A program made the position numbers and the translations under genes. The notes under the pieces were generated by a model that saw nothing but the letters and a program-made list of their open reading frames with translations, did no database searches and was not told where the DNA came from. Shown in pieces: positions 9,789-19,404 of a stretch of 64,000 nucleotides of DNA (positions within the stretch are counted from its first letter, which is position 1; every line of letters starts with the position of its first letter). Location of the stretch: contig CAWFZT010000006.1 of NCBI GenBank assembly GCA_963820415.1, positions 682,001-746,000 on the forward strand. The letters run 5' to 3'. The DNA is from CAWFZT01 sp963820415. Its GTDB lineage: Bacteria > Chloroflexota > Anaerolineae > Anaerolineales > Anaerolineaceae.

Positions 9789-10508
9789 ATGCGTTTTTAT
9801 TACATTCGGCATGGGCAATCGATTAATAATGCCTTGTTTGACGCTAGCGGGGATAGCAACGGGCGCGACGAAGACCCCGATTTGACAGAAGTCGGAAAAC
9901 AGCAGGTGTGCCTGCTCGCGGACTTTATCCGGTCTAAAGATGCACAAGCCAGTGGTGTTGAGCAGGCGATGACGCGTGATTATTTTGGCTTTACCCATCT
10001 GTATACCAGTCTGATGATTCGTTCTGTGCAGACAGGTGTGGCGCTTTCCGAGGCTTTACAAATCCCCCTGATCGCCTGTCCGGAGATACATGAAACCGGT
10101 GGAATTTATCACGAAGACCCGTCCTCTGGCGAGTTAAGGGGTCTGCCCGGGAAGACTCGCTCGTTTTTTCAAAAGAATTACGACAAATTGGTGCTTCCCG
10201 AGGCTCTCAACGATGAGGGTTGGTGGAACCGGCCTTATGAAACGGAGGAAGAATGGCAGCCTCGAGCGAAAAAAGTGCTGCAAATTTTGCTGGAACGACA
10301 TGGGAGAACCGATGAGCGGGTAGCCATCATCAGCCATGGTGGTTTTTACATGCAGCTAATGCGCGCGATATTCCAGATGAAGGGGGAAAAAATATGGTTC
10401 TCCATTTTCAATACTGGCATCTCATGCATTGATTTTAGCCCAGATGGATCGGCGAACCTTATTTACCACAACCGCACGGACCATTTACCCGACCGGCTGA
10501 TTACTTAG
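9789..10508 (+). CDS. Histidine phosphatase family protein
   Basis: The start at 9789 is preceded by GGAGAGG; the longer upstream frame lacks support. The 239-residue protein begins YYIRHGQS, the phosphohistidine motif of the phosphoglycerate mutase-like superfamily, and has the second catalytic histidine in IISHGGF near residue 185. An insertion between these elements makes it slightly larger than minimal members. It probably hydrolyses a phosphomonoester; the substrate is not evident. A TACAAT at 9718-9723 may be its -10 element. Confidence 0.85.
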   Translation: MRFYYIRHGQSINNALFDASGDSNGRDEDPDLTEVGKQQVCLLADFIRSKDAQASGVEQAMTRDYFGFTHLYTSLMIRSVQTGVALSEALQIPLIACPEIHETGGIYHEDPSSGELRGLPGKTRSFFQKNYDKLVLPEALNDEGWWNRPYETEEEWQPRAKKVLQILLERHGRTDERVAIISHGGFYMQLMRAIFQMKGEKIWFSIFNTGISCIDFSPDGSANLIYHNRTDHLPDRLIT

Positions 10509-10583
10509 GTTTTGTATTTTCTTTCCTCCTATCCTCTTCCTCCCCTTCATCCCTAGTTTATACTCTTTGTATTCAGGACAACG

Positions 10584-11522
10584 TCAATGCTTATCGAGGA
10601 ACGCCTGTACTTCGTCTCGGGTAGGCGCGCCCTCCATCGGGCCTTTCTTCGTCACCGCCAGGGCGCCGACGGCGTTGGCGAAACGGCCAGCTTGGGCCAT
10701 CGGCATACCTTCCAGCATGGCCACCGTGAAGGCCGCGCTGAACGAATCGCCCGCCCCCGTGGGATCAATCTCCCGGACGGCAAACCCGGGGATTTCCACC
10801 ACCTCGCCCTGGTGGTAAATGCGGCTGCCGCGCACCCCCATTTTCAGCACGACCGTTTTGCCCTGCGCCAGCCACTGGGAAATGCCTTCCTCGTCTCCGG
10901 GGACACCGGTCAGCATGGCCGCCTCGCCCAGGCTGGGGAAAATGAAATCGGCCCGCTGGATGACCGGCTGGCACAACCGGCGGATCTCTTCCACGCTGAG
11001 CAGCTCGGGGCGGATGTTGGGGTCGAAGCTGAGATGAGCCTGGGGAGATATCCTCTGCATGGCCTGGTAGCAGGTCTCTTTTGAAGATTCGCTCATGGCC
11101 AGGTTGCAGCCGGTCAGGTGCAGCCATTTGGCCTGCTGCAAATAGTCTTCTTGCAAGTAATCGGGGGCCAGCCTGCCCGCCGCAGAATAGCGCATGTGGT
11201 AGATGAATTTACGGCTGCCGTCTTTGAAATAAGCCACGAAGGCCACGCCGGTAGTCTGGTCGGGCAGCACTTTGCCGCAGGTGAAATCCACGCCGTCCCG
11301 CTCGAAGCGCTCCAGCAGGCAGCGGCCGAAGTCGTCCTGGCCGACCGCCCCGATAAACCCGGCGCTATGCCCCAGCCGGGCGACGCTGTCGATATAAATC
11401 GGGGTATCGCCGCTCGGGTATGGCCCACTAAAGGTGCCGGGCTGGTTGAGTGGTTCATCGAGCTGCATGCGCATGATCTCCACCAGCATGTTGCCCATCG
11501 AAATCACTTCAGGGTATCTCAT
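10584..11522 (-). CDS. PfkB-family carbohydrate kinase
   Basis: The 312-residue protein has the PfkB/ribokinase fold: an N-terminal glycine-rich segment with SxGNMLVE, the substrate-region block DPNIRPEL, and the C-terminal DPTGAGDSF motif holding the catalytic Asp and anion hole. DPNIRP is common in 2-keto-3-deoxygluconate and related sugar-acid kinases, so a hexulosonate or similar substrate is plausible. A GGAGAG sits just before the ATG. The gap to the synthetase gene is pyrimidine-rich and contains a copy of the CCTTTGTGGTTAAA dispersed repeat near 11598-11611. Confidence 0.85.
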   Translation of the reverse strand: MRYPEVISMGNMLVEIMRMQLDEPLNQPGTFSGPYPSGDTPIYIDSVARLGHSAGFIGAVGQDDFGRCLLERFERDGVDFTCGKVLPDQTTGVAFVAYFKDGSRKFIYHMRYSAAGRLAPDYLQEDYLQQAKWLHLTGCNLAMSESSKETCYQAMQRISPQAHLSFDPNIRPELLSVEEIRRLCQPVIQRADFIFPSLGEAAMLTGVPGDEEGISQWLAQGKTVVLKMGVRGSRIYHQGEVVEIPGFAVREIDPTGAGDSFSAAFTVAMLEGMPMAQAGRFANAVGALAVTKKGPMEGAPTRDEVQAFLDKH

Positions 11523-11605
11523 AATCTCTCCAAAAATTCTTGGTTTTTTCTTACACTTTCCTACTCTTCCTTCCTCTTCCTTCGTGCTCTTCGTGTCCTT
11601 TGTGG

Positions 11606-13708
11606 TTAAATCTTCTTCGCTCTGACGTCGATAGCAAAGGCGCCCTGGCCTTCTGGCAGCACGCGCAGCGGGTTGATCTCGATTTCGGCGATCTGCGGGC
11701 AGTCCAGGGCTAACTGAGCCAGGCGGGCCAGCGCTTGCATCACCGCCGGCCGGTCAGCCGGTGGCAGGCTGCGGAAGCCTTTCAGCTTGCGCCCGGCCCA
11801 GGTGCTTTCCAACAGGCTCTCCGCCTGGCGCGGCGTGAGAGGCGCCAGCTCGAAAGCTACATCTTTCAACCCTTCCACCTCTACCCCACCTGAGCCGAAC
11901 ATGATCATCGGCCCGAACTGGGCGTCCCGCACCATGCCCACGATCACGTCCTGCCCGGACGGCAGCATGCGCTGGACGTGGGCGCCGTCGATGCGCGCCT
12001 CGGAACGTGCCCCGCGGGCGTTTTGGGTTACCGTGGCGAATCCCTCCCTTACGGCCTGGGCATTTTCCAGGCCAAGCAAGACCCCATTGACGTCCGACTT
12101 GTGCGAAATATCCGGGGACGCCACCTTGATAACGACCGGGAAACCCAGACGCTGCGCTGCCTGAACGGCTTCCTCCGGGCTGGCAGTCAGCACCGGTTCC
12201 AGGGTGGGAATGCCGTAAGCTTCCAGCAGTCCGTTAGCGGCGCTCTGGTCGAGGAATTGGCCGGCGGGCTGGCCCTTGAGCAAGGCCGCCGCACGGCCTG
12301 AATCGATACCAGCCAGGTCGTATGGGGCTTCTACAGCCTGGGCCAGGAATTCGGCGCGGCGGGAGAGCACCGCCAGGCAGGAGGCCGCCCATTCGGGGAA
12401 GCGGTAATCCGGAATGTGCGCCGCCCGCAGCAGCTCAACCCCTTCCTGGATCAGGCGATCGCCCATCAGCGCCACGATCACCGGTTTGTCGCACACCTGG
12501 ATGACCGGGATCATGGCTTTGACCACTGCCCCGGCAGTCGAGGCCGGCGGCGGAGGAGAAATTACCATCACGCTGTCCACGCCCGGGTCTTCCAGCAGGA
12601 TGCGCAGGCATTCGGAATAATGTTCGGGGTTGGCCGAAGCCAGCATATCCACCGGGTTGTGCAGGCTGGCCGCTGCCGGCAGGATGGCTTTCAATGCCTC
12701 ATGGGTGTGTTCTGAGGGCGAGGCCAGGCGCAGGCCGTTCAATTCAAGCGCATCGGCCGCCATTACCCCCGGGCCGCCGGCGTTGGTCAACACCGCCACA
12801 CGGCGCCCTTTGGGCAGCGGGCACCAGGCCAGCGCCCGCGCCCACTGGAACATTTCTTCGCTGGTGTTGGCGCGCAGCACGCCGGCCTTGCGGAAGGCAG
12901 CGTCGAAGGCGGCTTCCTGTCCGGCCAACGCCCCCGTGTGTGAAGCGACGGCTTTACGCCCGCTTTCAAAACGCCCAACCTTCAGGGCAATGACCGGTTT
13001 TATCTGGGTTACCTTCAGCGCTTCTTCTACGAAGCGCTGCCCGTTGCTGATGCCTTCCAGGTACATGGTGAGCACACGCGTATGCCGCCCGGCTGCCACC
13101 GGCGCCAGCATATCCGTCTCGTTGACATCTGCTTGGTTTCCTAGGCTGATCAGGTTGGACAGGCCAATACCCTGCCCGCGGATCCAGTCGATCACCGCCG
13201 CGCAAATCGCCCCTGAATGGGAGATGAAGGCAATTTCACCGGAGGGCGGCATAGGCGGCTGGAGGAAGGTGGTGTCGAGCGGCAGGTGAGTGTCCATCAG
13301 GCCGATGCAGTTCGGCCCGACCAGGCGCATGCCATAGGCGCGGGCCAATTCGACGCATTGAACTTCGAGGGCAGCGCCCTCTGGACCGGTTTCACGGAAA
13401 CCGCCGGTTGCAATGATAGCAGCGCGGATACCGCGCTCGCCGCATTCTTTGAGCGCCCCTGCTACGAAAGGCGGCGGCACCAGCAGCACTGCCAGGTCAA
13501 CCGGGTCAGGCACGTTCAGGACGCTGGCGTAAATTGGCGCGCCCAGCAGACGCTCGCCCTTGGGGTTGACAAAATGCACCGCCCCCTGGTATCCGCTTTG
13601 CACCAGGTTGCGCGCCAGGCCGTAGCCCAGCTTGGTTGGGTCGCGTGAGACGCCGATCACTGCCACACCTTTTGGGTCGAAAAAGGGCACGAGAGATAGC
13701 TCTGTCAT
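11606..13708 (-). CDS. Acyl-CoA synthetase (NDP/ADP-forming) family protein
   Basis: The start at 13708 (MTELSLVPFF) is preferred because a strong TATAAT lies just upstream at 13752-13757, which excludes longer versions. The ~700-residue protein has the full single-chain layout: CoA-binding domain (DPKGVAVIGVS), two succinyl-CoA-synthetase-like domains with the phosphohistidine-type ISHSGA region, and a C-terminal ATP-grasp domain (GFPVVIKVASPDISHKSD). It would interconvert acyl-CoA and acid while making ATP from ADP, typical of fermentative anaerobes, unless it is a regulatory Pat-like homologue; no GNAT domain is attached here. Confidence 0.85.
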   Translation of the reverse strand: MTELSLVPFFDPKGVAVIGVSRDPTKLGYGLARNLVQSGYQGAVHFVNPKGERLLGAPIYASVLNVPDPVDLAVLLVPPPFVAGALKECGERGIRAAIIATGGFRETGPEGAALEVQCVELARAYGMRLVGPNCIGLMDTHLPLDTTFLQPPMPPSGEIAFISHSGAICAAVIDWIRGQGIGLSNLISLGNQADVNETDMLAPVAAGRHTRVLTMYLEGISNGQRFVEEALKVTQIKPVIALKVGRFESGRKAVASHTGALAGQEAAFDAAFRKAGVLRANTSEEMFQWARALAWCPLPKGRRVAVLTNAGGPGVMAADALELNGLRLASPSEHTHEALKAILPAAASLHNPVDMLASANPEHYSECLRILLEDPGVDSVMVISPPPPASTAGAVVKAMIPVIQVCDKPVIVALMGDRLIQEGVELLRAAHIPDYRFPEWAASCLAVLSRRAEFLAQAVEAPYDLAGIDSGRAAALLKGQPAGQFLDQSAANGLLEAYGIPTLEPVLTASPEEAVQAAQRLGFPVVIKVASPDISHKSDVNGVLLGLENAQAVREGFATVTQNARGARSEARIDGAHVQRMLPSGQDVIVGMVRDAQFGPMIMFGSGGVEVEGLKDVAFELAPLTPRQAESLLESTWAGRKLKGFRSLPPADRPAVMQALARLAQLALDCPQIAEIEINPLRVLPEGQGAFAIDVRAKKI

Positions 13709-13751
13709 AAACCGGTAACTCGCTTTAGAAGGATGGATGGTGCTGCTCCCC

Positions 13752-13757
13752 ATTATA
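13752..13757 (-). promoter_or_regulatory. Extended -10 promoter of the acyl-CoA synthetase gene
   Basis: The reverse strand reads TTGCTATAATGG, a perfect TATAAT with an upstream TG. No convincing -35 is seen at 17 bases. Transcription would begin near 13745, leaving a leader of about 37 bases before the start at 13708. Confidence 0.55.
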
Positions 13758-13799
13758 GCAAATCCATCCGGCAAAATTCGGGTTTTAATATTGATCGCT

Positions 13800-14648
13800 T
13801 CATCTATACCTTTTCTCTGCCACCGCAAGCAGATGCTCTCCCGTATCGACAAGTCCTGGCCGGTTGCACAATGCCACCTCTAGCGCGGTCAACGCTGCGG
13901 CAGCCTTAGCACTCGCCGTGATGAGGGGTATCTGCGCGCCTTCGGACACTACCGGATTAACTGCTGCCATTTCAACCACCTGAAGCTCTACTTGCTCCAG
14001 GGCCCGCTGAAGTCCGATGGAGGTAAATAGCACAAGGGGTTGTTTAAACTCGGGCGAACCCGGTTGTGAAAAGACAATACCCTCGCCTGACAGTACAGCC
14101 TCCCAATCAATATGTGTATCAGGTAGTTCCAGGAACTTATGCTCGTCGTATGGGCCCAACAGACGTAAGGTTCCGTATAAGGAACAGACACTGATCAACA
14201 AGCGTCCACCCGGACAGATCACACGCGCTAATTCCTTGAGGGCTGCCTCATAGCGGTCGTAGGTATAGGATAATGCTGCGCCATAGCAGACCACCGCGTC
14301 AAAGCTCGCATCCCGCAGTTCATGCATATCGACCATGTCGAGACAATGGATCGCTTGCACCCTTTCCAGAAGTCCAGCGGCTAGCAAATGCTGACGTGCC
14401 TGGTCCAGTTGTGTCTGCGAAAGGTCGACCAGTGTCAGGCAGGCGCTGCGCCGTGCCAGATCCATTGCAAAACGACCAGGGCCGCAGCCTGCGTCCAGTA
14501 CGCGAACCCCCTCTGGTATATAGTCATCCAGAAAACGCCGATGTATGGCGTACTTTATACGCCCCTGAAGTGTTCGCTCGAGACGTTCCCACTCTCGCGT
14601 TCCGTAGTTATCAAAGAAGGCTCGGACTCCTTGAGGATCATAAAGCAT
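13800..14648 (-). CDS. Class I SAM-dependent methyltransferase
   Basis: The start at 14648 is fixed by AGGAGG ending six bases upstream; the longer frame begins in the non-coding gap. The ~282-residue protein has motif I VLDAGCGPGRFA near residue 65, motif II TLVDLS, and a motif IV region with DAVVCYGAALSY, typical of Rossmann-fold methyltransferases acting on small molecules or lipids. The C-terminal third is family-specific. The substrate is unknown. The short gap to the synthetase gene (13709-13799) contains that gene's promoter, so the two are likely separately transcribed. Confidence 0.85.
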   Translation of the reverse strand: MLYDPQGVRAFFDNYGTREWERLERTLQGRIKYAIHRRFLDDYIPEGVRVLDAGCGPGRFAMDLARRSACLTLVDLSQTQLDQARQHLLAAGLLERVQAIHCLDMVDMHELRDASFDAVVCYGAALSYTYDRYEAALKELARVICPGGRLLISVCSLYGTLRLLGPYDEHKFLELPDTHIDWEAVLSGEGIVFSQPGSPEFKQPLVLFTSIGLQRALEQVELQVVEMAAVNPVVSEGAQIPLITASAKAAAALTALEVALCNRPGLVDTGEHLLAVAEKRYR

Positions 14649-15268
14649 GTACACCTCCTGCCTGCCAAGGGAATGGTTAAATGTTACTCCCACCCACTTT
14701 CGGGCTAAAAATTGGTTCTACGGACTCTTGTTATATGGTGAATTGGCTGGATTACTACCCTCTCATGATTGGATATACTGTAACTTGATCCTATAATTTT
14801 CTGTTGTTATAAACCGTCCCATTAATCTCTTTAGTAATTATAACCATCATAACTATAATACCTTTGCCAATATAAGGTTTCAAAAGGGTATAATCCCGGA
14901 TAAATAGCTCCCAAACAGATGATCCAATTTCACTCACCAATTTTTGGTAAAGGTATTGTTCATTCAAAAGATAATATTCTGATAAGTTTAAAATTCTGCC
15001 ATCCGGTGGAATTCATCACGAATGAGACCAATAAGATGTCAGGTGGCTAGATCAAAATCCCTAGTCGTGATCAATTTTAAAACCTGTGAATTAGCCAGGT
15101 TAAATCAGGATAAATGTCTTACAATTTTATAGCTAAATCCAGTATAATATTTTAAGCGTTTTCCGGCTTTACCAGGCAGCGAACCCTGGTATAAATAAAT
15201 ATACAGTCCCCATCTTCTATTACCCGGTTTTGAAATTCCTATAAAAACATTTTTCATGGAGGATCCCG
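14649..15268 (+). promoter_or_regulatory. AT-rich divergent regulatory region with promoter of the heterocycle operon
   Basis: This ~620-base gap has no credible gene and is much richer in A/T than its surroundings. It contains TATAAT matches at 14792, 14854 and 14889. The best full promoter is TTACAA (15119-15124), 18 bases, TATAAT (15143-15148). Just after it TACCAGG (15170-15176) and CCTGGTA (15185-15191) form a 7-base inverted repeat that could be an operator or leader hairpin. It probably controls the operon starting at 15269. No known riboswitch core was recognised. Confidence 0.5.
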
Positions 15269-16498
15269 ATGGACAAATATGACATCCTGATTCGCGGCGG
15301 CGCCATGCGCGGGCATGCCGGGCAGTTGTTCGATATCGGCGTGGCCGGCGGAAAAATTGTCGCCATCGAGCCCAAGATTGCCGGTTCGGCTGAAGTTGAG
15401 CTCAAGGCCGAAGGCAGCCTGGTCACCGAATCGTTCGCCAACCCCCACCTGCACCTGTGCAAAGTCTACACGCTGCAAATGATGGATGAAGAAGCGCTGA
15501 AGGATTACCATGGGGCGGATATGGGCAAGGCCATGACCGCCATCGAGCTGGCGGCGCGCGTCAAAGCCAAATACGACAAATCGTGGATCATCGTCAACGT
15601 GCGCAAAGCCATCGCCCAGGCCGCCCTGTACGGCTGCACCCACCTGCGCGCCTTTGCCGACGTGGACAGCCAGGCCCGCCTGGAAGGCGTCAAGGCCCTG
15701 ATCCACGCCCGTGAAGAATTCAAGGGTATCGTTGATATCCAGGTGGTGGCCTTTGCCCAGGATGGCATTGTGCGCGAGCCGGCGGCCGCCGGGCTGGTGC
15801 GCCAGGCCATGCAGCTCGGCGCTGACATTGCCGGCGGCATCCCGTGGATCGAATTTACCGACGCCGATATCGCCGAACACGTCAAAGTTATCTTCGATAT
15901 CGCCCAAGAGTTCAACAAAGACGTCTCCATGCTGGTGGACGATGCCGGGGACCCGGGCCTGCGCTCGCTGGAACTGATGGCGCTCGAGACCATCCGCCGC
16001 GGCTGGTACGGCCGCTCGCTGGCGCACCACGCCCGCGCTATGTCGATGTATCCCACACCGTATTTCCAGAAGGTAGCCGCGCTGCTGAAGAAAGCCAGCA
16101 TGGGCGTGGTCACCGACCCGCACACCGGCCCGCTGCACGCCCGCGTGCGCGACCTGCTGGCGGAGAAGGTGCTGGTCTGCCTGGGCCAGGACGATATCTC
16201 GGACGCTTACTATCCCTACGGGCGTAACAACCAGCTCGAAGTGGCTTTCCTGGCCTCGCACCTGCTCTGGTTCACCTTAGCTTCCGAGATGGAGACGCTC
16301 TACGACATGATCACCGTCAATGCCGCCCAAGCCATGGGCGTTAAAGGATTTGCCCTCAAGGTTGGAGCGCCGGCTAACCTGGTGGTGCTGCAGGAACCAA
16401 GCGTGCTGGAATCGTTCCGCACCCATGCTGCTCCGCAGTACGTGGTCAGCCATGGCAAACTGGTTGATAAAATCAAAATGGAGAAAATGTCAAAATAG
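15269..16498 (+). CDS. Cytosine-deaminase-like amidohydrolase with altered active site
   Basis: The 409-residue protein has the amidohydrolase TIM-barrel plan: N-terminal beta sandwich, NPHLHL giving His60/His62, AHHARAM with His253/254, and GQDDISD with Asp308/309 and the PYGRNN segment, closest to CodA-type cytosine deaminases. CodA carries a metal-ligand His and catalytic Glu in an HCDE-type motif; here that place reads MLVDDAGD (221-228), so both residues are replaced. It may use different chemistry or another substrate. GGAGG precedes the start. It is the first gene of the operon with the molybdenum hydroxylase and importer. Confidence 0.75.
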   Translation: MDKYDILIRGGAMRGHAGQLFDIGVAGGKIVAIEPKIAGSAEVELKAEGSLVTESFANPHLHLCKVYTLQMMDEEALKDYHGADMGKAMTAIELAARVKAKYDKSWIIVNVRKAIAQAALYGCTHLRAFADVDSQARLEGVKALIHAREEFKGIVDIQVVAFAQDGIVREPAAAGLVRQAMQLGADIAGGIPWIEFTDADIAEHVKVIFDIAQEFNKDVSMLVDDAGDPGLRSLELMALETIRRGWYGRSLAHHARAMSMYPTPYFQKVAALLKKASMGVVTDPHTGPLHARVRDLLAEKVLVCLGQDDISDAYYPYGRNNQLEVAFLASHLLWFTLASEMETLYDMITVNAAQAMGVKGFALKVGAPANLVVLQEPSVLESFRTHAAPQYVVSHGKLVDKIKMEKMSK

Positions 16499-16500
16499 TC

Positions 16501-19296
16501 ATGGAACCAGCCCAGTCGCCAGAAATGAAGGTTCATTTCCAGCTTAACCATCAAGAATTCACCGTCCAGGTATCCTCGCAGATGTGCCTGCTGCGCTTTC
16601 TGCGCGACCGCATGGGCTTGATGGGCACCAAGGACGGCTGCTCGACCGGGCACTGTGGGGCGTGCACGGTCATTATTAACGGTAAAGCCCAGCGCGCCTG
16701 CCTGGTGAAAATGGCCAGGGTGGATGGGGCGAAGATCGAAACGGTAGAGAACCTGTCGAAAAACGGCGTGTTGCACCCCCTGCAAAGAGCCTTTATCGAG
16801 AAGGGCGCCGTGCAGTGTGGCTACTGCATCCCGGGCATGCTGATGACCTCCAAAGCTTTGTTGGATCGCAACCCGCATCCCACCGCGCAGGAAATCAAGC
16901 ACGAGATGACCGTCAATCGCAATATCTGCCGCTGCACGGGCTATACCAAGATCGTCGAAGCCGTCCAACTGGCCGCGCAAAGGATGCCATGGGGCGCCAG
17001 CCAGACCGTGCCCGAAGAAGAAGTCACCACCACCTCGCACATCTGGGATACGGCTGAACGCATGGTCACCGGCGCGCAGCAGTACGGCGACGACATCGTC
17101 ATGGATGGGATGGTGCATGGCAAGATTTTATGGGCAGCCCACCCGCACGCCCGCATCCTCTCTATCGATACCTCCGAAGCCGAAGCCATGCCCGGGGTTG
17201 TCACGGTGGTCACCGCCAAAGACATTCCCGGCAAGAACCAGGCCGGACTGGTCGTGCGCGATCAGCCCGCCATTGCCAGCGATAAAGTGCTGTATATCGG
17301 CGACGGCCTGGCAGCGGTGTTCGCCGAGACGCCGGAGTTCGCCAGGGCCGCCCTGGAAAAGATCAAGGTCGCATACGAAGTCCTTCCAGGCGTCTTTTCC
17401 CCTGTAGAGGCTGCCCGGCCGGATGCGCCCAAACTGCATCCGAACGGCAACCTGCTCCACCACGCCTCGCTGATCCGCGGCGACACCGAAAAAGCCTTCG
17501 AGGAGTGCGCCGTGGTGGTGGAGGGATCCTATAAGACCCCCTTCGTCGAGCACGGCTTCCTGGAACCGGAATCGGGGATAGCTTACGTCGAAAAGGACGG
17601 TACGGTGGTGCTCAAGCTTGGCACCCAAACCGCCTTTGACGACCGTATCCAGCTCTCCGAAATCCTGGCCATGCCCGAGGAGAAAATCCGTGTGATCGCC
17701 ATCATCCCCGGTGGGGCGTTTGGCGCCAAGGAAGATATGATCCTGCAGCAGTACCTGGCCCTGGGCGCTTTAAAGACCAGGCGCCCGGTCAAGATGGTGC
17801 TGAGCCGCCAGGAATCCCTGCGGGTGCACCAGAAGCGCCACCCCGCCTGGATCCACTATAAGACCGGCGCGGCCAGGGATGGGCAGGTGTTGGCGATTGA
17901 AATGGATATCACCCTGGATACCGGCGCATACTGCGCCCTGGGGATCGATATTCTGGAGAATACCGTCGTCTTTGGCGCCGGGCCTTATTACGTGCCCAAC
18001 CTGAAAATCATCGGCCATTCCTGGTACACCAATAACGTCATGGCGGGCGCCATGCGCGGCTTTGGGGTCAACCAGGTGGCCTTTGGCCTCGAACAGCAGA
18101 TGGATGCTATGGGACGCTTTCTGGGCATGAATCCGTTCGAGTTCCGCCTGAAAAATGCCCTGGATGTAGGCCTGCCGACCGCCTCCGACCACGTCATGAC
18201 CGAAGGCATTGTTTCGATCAAACAGACTATCCAGGCCGCCTGGGACGAATTCAAAAAGACCGAGCTGCCCGCCTCGCACGGTGGGAAGATCGGCGTTGGA
18301 GTAGCCTCGGCGGTCAAAAACATCGGCTTCGGGCATGGCATCCCCGAGAGCGCCGGCGCCATCGTTGAACTGGAGGCGGATGGCCGCGTGCTGGTGCGCC
18401 ATTCGCAGCACGAGTACGGCCAGGGGGCGCGCATGGGCATCCTTCGCATGGCCTCCAACCAGTTAGGCATCCCGGCCGAGCGCATCCGCCTGGTGGGTCC
18501 TGATACGGCCCTTACCCCGGAGACGGGCCCTACGACCGCTTCTCGCCAGACCTTCCTGACCGGCAACGCCGTGGTCATGGCCTGTGACGCCCTGAAAGAC
18601 CAGCTCTTCGCCCACGCCGCTGAAACCCTGAGCGCCGAGCCGTCCAAACTGGGATTTAAAGGCGATCGCATCGTCAACCTGGAGAGCGGTAAATCGCTGC
18701 CGCTCAGCCAACTGGGCGAGCGGTTTGTGGTCGAGCGGCGCTATACGCCGCCGCAGTCGGTGCAGATGCACGATTTCAACCAGCCCAGCCGCTTTGGACG
18801 TTCCGACTTCAAATCCATGCTGACCCACGTCTGTTACGCTTACAACACCCAGGTGGCCATCGTCGAGGTTTTCCCTGAGACGGGCGAAGTCAAGGTGTTG
18901 AAGATCATCTCCGCCAATGACGTCGGTAAGGTGCTCAACCGCACCGCCATTGAAGGGCAGATCGAAGGCGGGGCAGTCATGGGCTTGGGGTTTGCGCTTT
19001 CCGAGGAATTTGTGGTCGAAAATGGCATCAACCTGACCGATACCCTGCACAAAGTCAGGCTGCCCACGGCCGACATGTCGCCGGAGATCGTGCCCCTCAT
19101 CCTGGAAATCCCCCACCCGTTTGGCCCGCAGGGCGTCAAAGGTTTTGCCGAGGCGCCTTCCCTGGCCACTGCCCCGGCCATCATCAATGCCATCTACGAC
19201 GCCGTTGGCGTGCGCGCCAACCAGCTTCCGGCAGATAAGCGGCGTGTGAAGGAAATGCTGGAGAAAAATATACAGTTGCACATGATCAAGCCGTAA
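16501..19296 (+). CDS. Fused molybdenum hydroxylase (xanthine dehydrogenase/aldehyde oxidase family)
   Basis: The 931-residue protein joins two subunits usually encoded separately. Residues 1-160 hold two [2Fe-2S] sites: Cys47, 52, 55, 67 and Cys106, 109, 143, 145. Residues ~175-925 are the molybdopterin-binding subunit, with GGAFGAKE and AMRGFG cofactor loops and a terminal GVKGFAEAPS segment holding the expected catalytic Glu. The FAD-binding domain of classical xanthine dehydrogenase is absent, so electrons must leave through another partner. Hydroxylation of a purine, pyrimidine or N-heterocycle fits the operon. The gene starts two bases after the previous stop; a second ATG at 16525 is possible. 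Confidence 0.85.
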   Translation: MEPAQSPEMKVHFQLNHQEFTVQVSSQMCLLRFLRDRMGLMGTKDGCSTGHCGACTVIINGKAQRACLVKMARVDGAKIETVENLSKNGVLHPLQRAFIEKGAVQCGYCIPGMLMTSKALLDRNPHPTAQEIKHEMTVNRNICRCTGYTKIVEAVQLAAQRMPWGASQTVPEEEVTTTSHIWDTAERMVTGAQQYGDDIVMDGMVHGKILWAAHPHARILSIDTSEAEAMPGVVTVVTAKDIPGKNQAGLVVRDQPAIASDKVLYIGDGLAAVFAETPEFARAALEKIKVAYEVLPGVFSPVEAARPDAPKLHPNGNLLHHASLIRGDTEKAFEECAVVVEGSYKTPFVEHGFLEPESGIAYVEKDGTVVLKLGTQTAFDDRIQLSEILAMPEEKIRVIAIIPGGAFGAKEDMILQQYLALGALKTRRPVKMVLSRQESLRVHQKRHPAWIHYKTGAARDGQVLAIEMDITLDTGAYCALGIDILENTVVFGAGPYYVPNLKIIGHSWYTNNVMAGAMRGFGVNQVAFGLEQQMDAMGRFLGMNPFEFRLKNALDVGLPTASDHVMTEGIVSIKQTIQAAWDEFKKTELPASHGGKIGVGVASAVKNIGFGHGIPESAGAIVELEADGRVLVRHSQHEYGQGARMGILRMASNQLGIPAERIRLVGPDTALTPETGPTTASRQTFLTGNAVVMACDALKDQLFAHAAETLSAEPSKLGFKGDRIVNLESGKSLPLSQLGERFVVERRYTPPQSVQMHDFNQPSRFGRSDFKSMLTHVCYAYNTQVAIVEVFPETGEVKVLKIISANDVGKVLNRTAIEGQIEGGAVMGLGFALSEEFVVENGINLTDTLHKVRLPTADMSPEIVPLILEIPHPFGPQGVKGFAEAPSLATAPAIINAIYDAVGVRANQLPADKRRVKEMLEKNIQLHMIKP

Positions 19297-19404
19297 AGAG
19301 AAAGCGAGGTGGTGCTGGCAGATATATTTAAATAAATTTTGCTTTGTGTAAGACCGCTACCCGTACCCATTCTATCCATAACCAAGTAACCCAAGGAGAG
19401 GACA

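Noticed and set aside
15149..15268. Possible purine or molybdenum-cofactor riboswitch before the heterocycle operon
   Set aside because: Only one short inverted repeat is visible; no conserved aptamer core could be recognised by eye.
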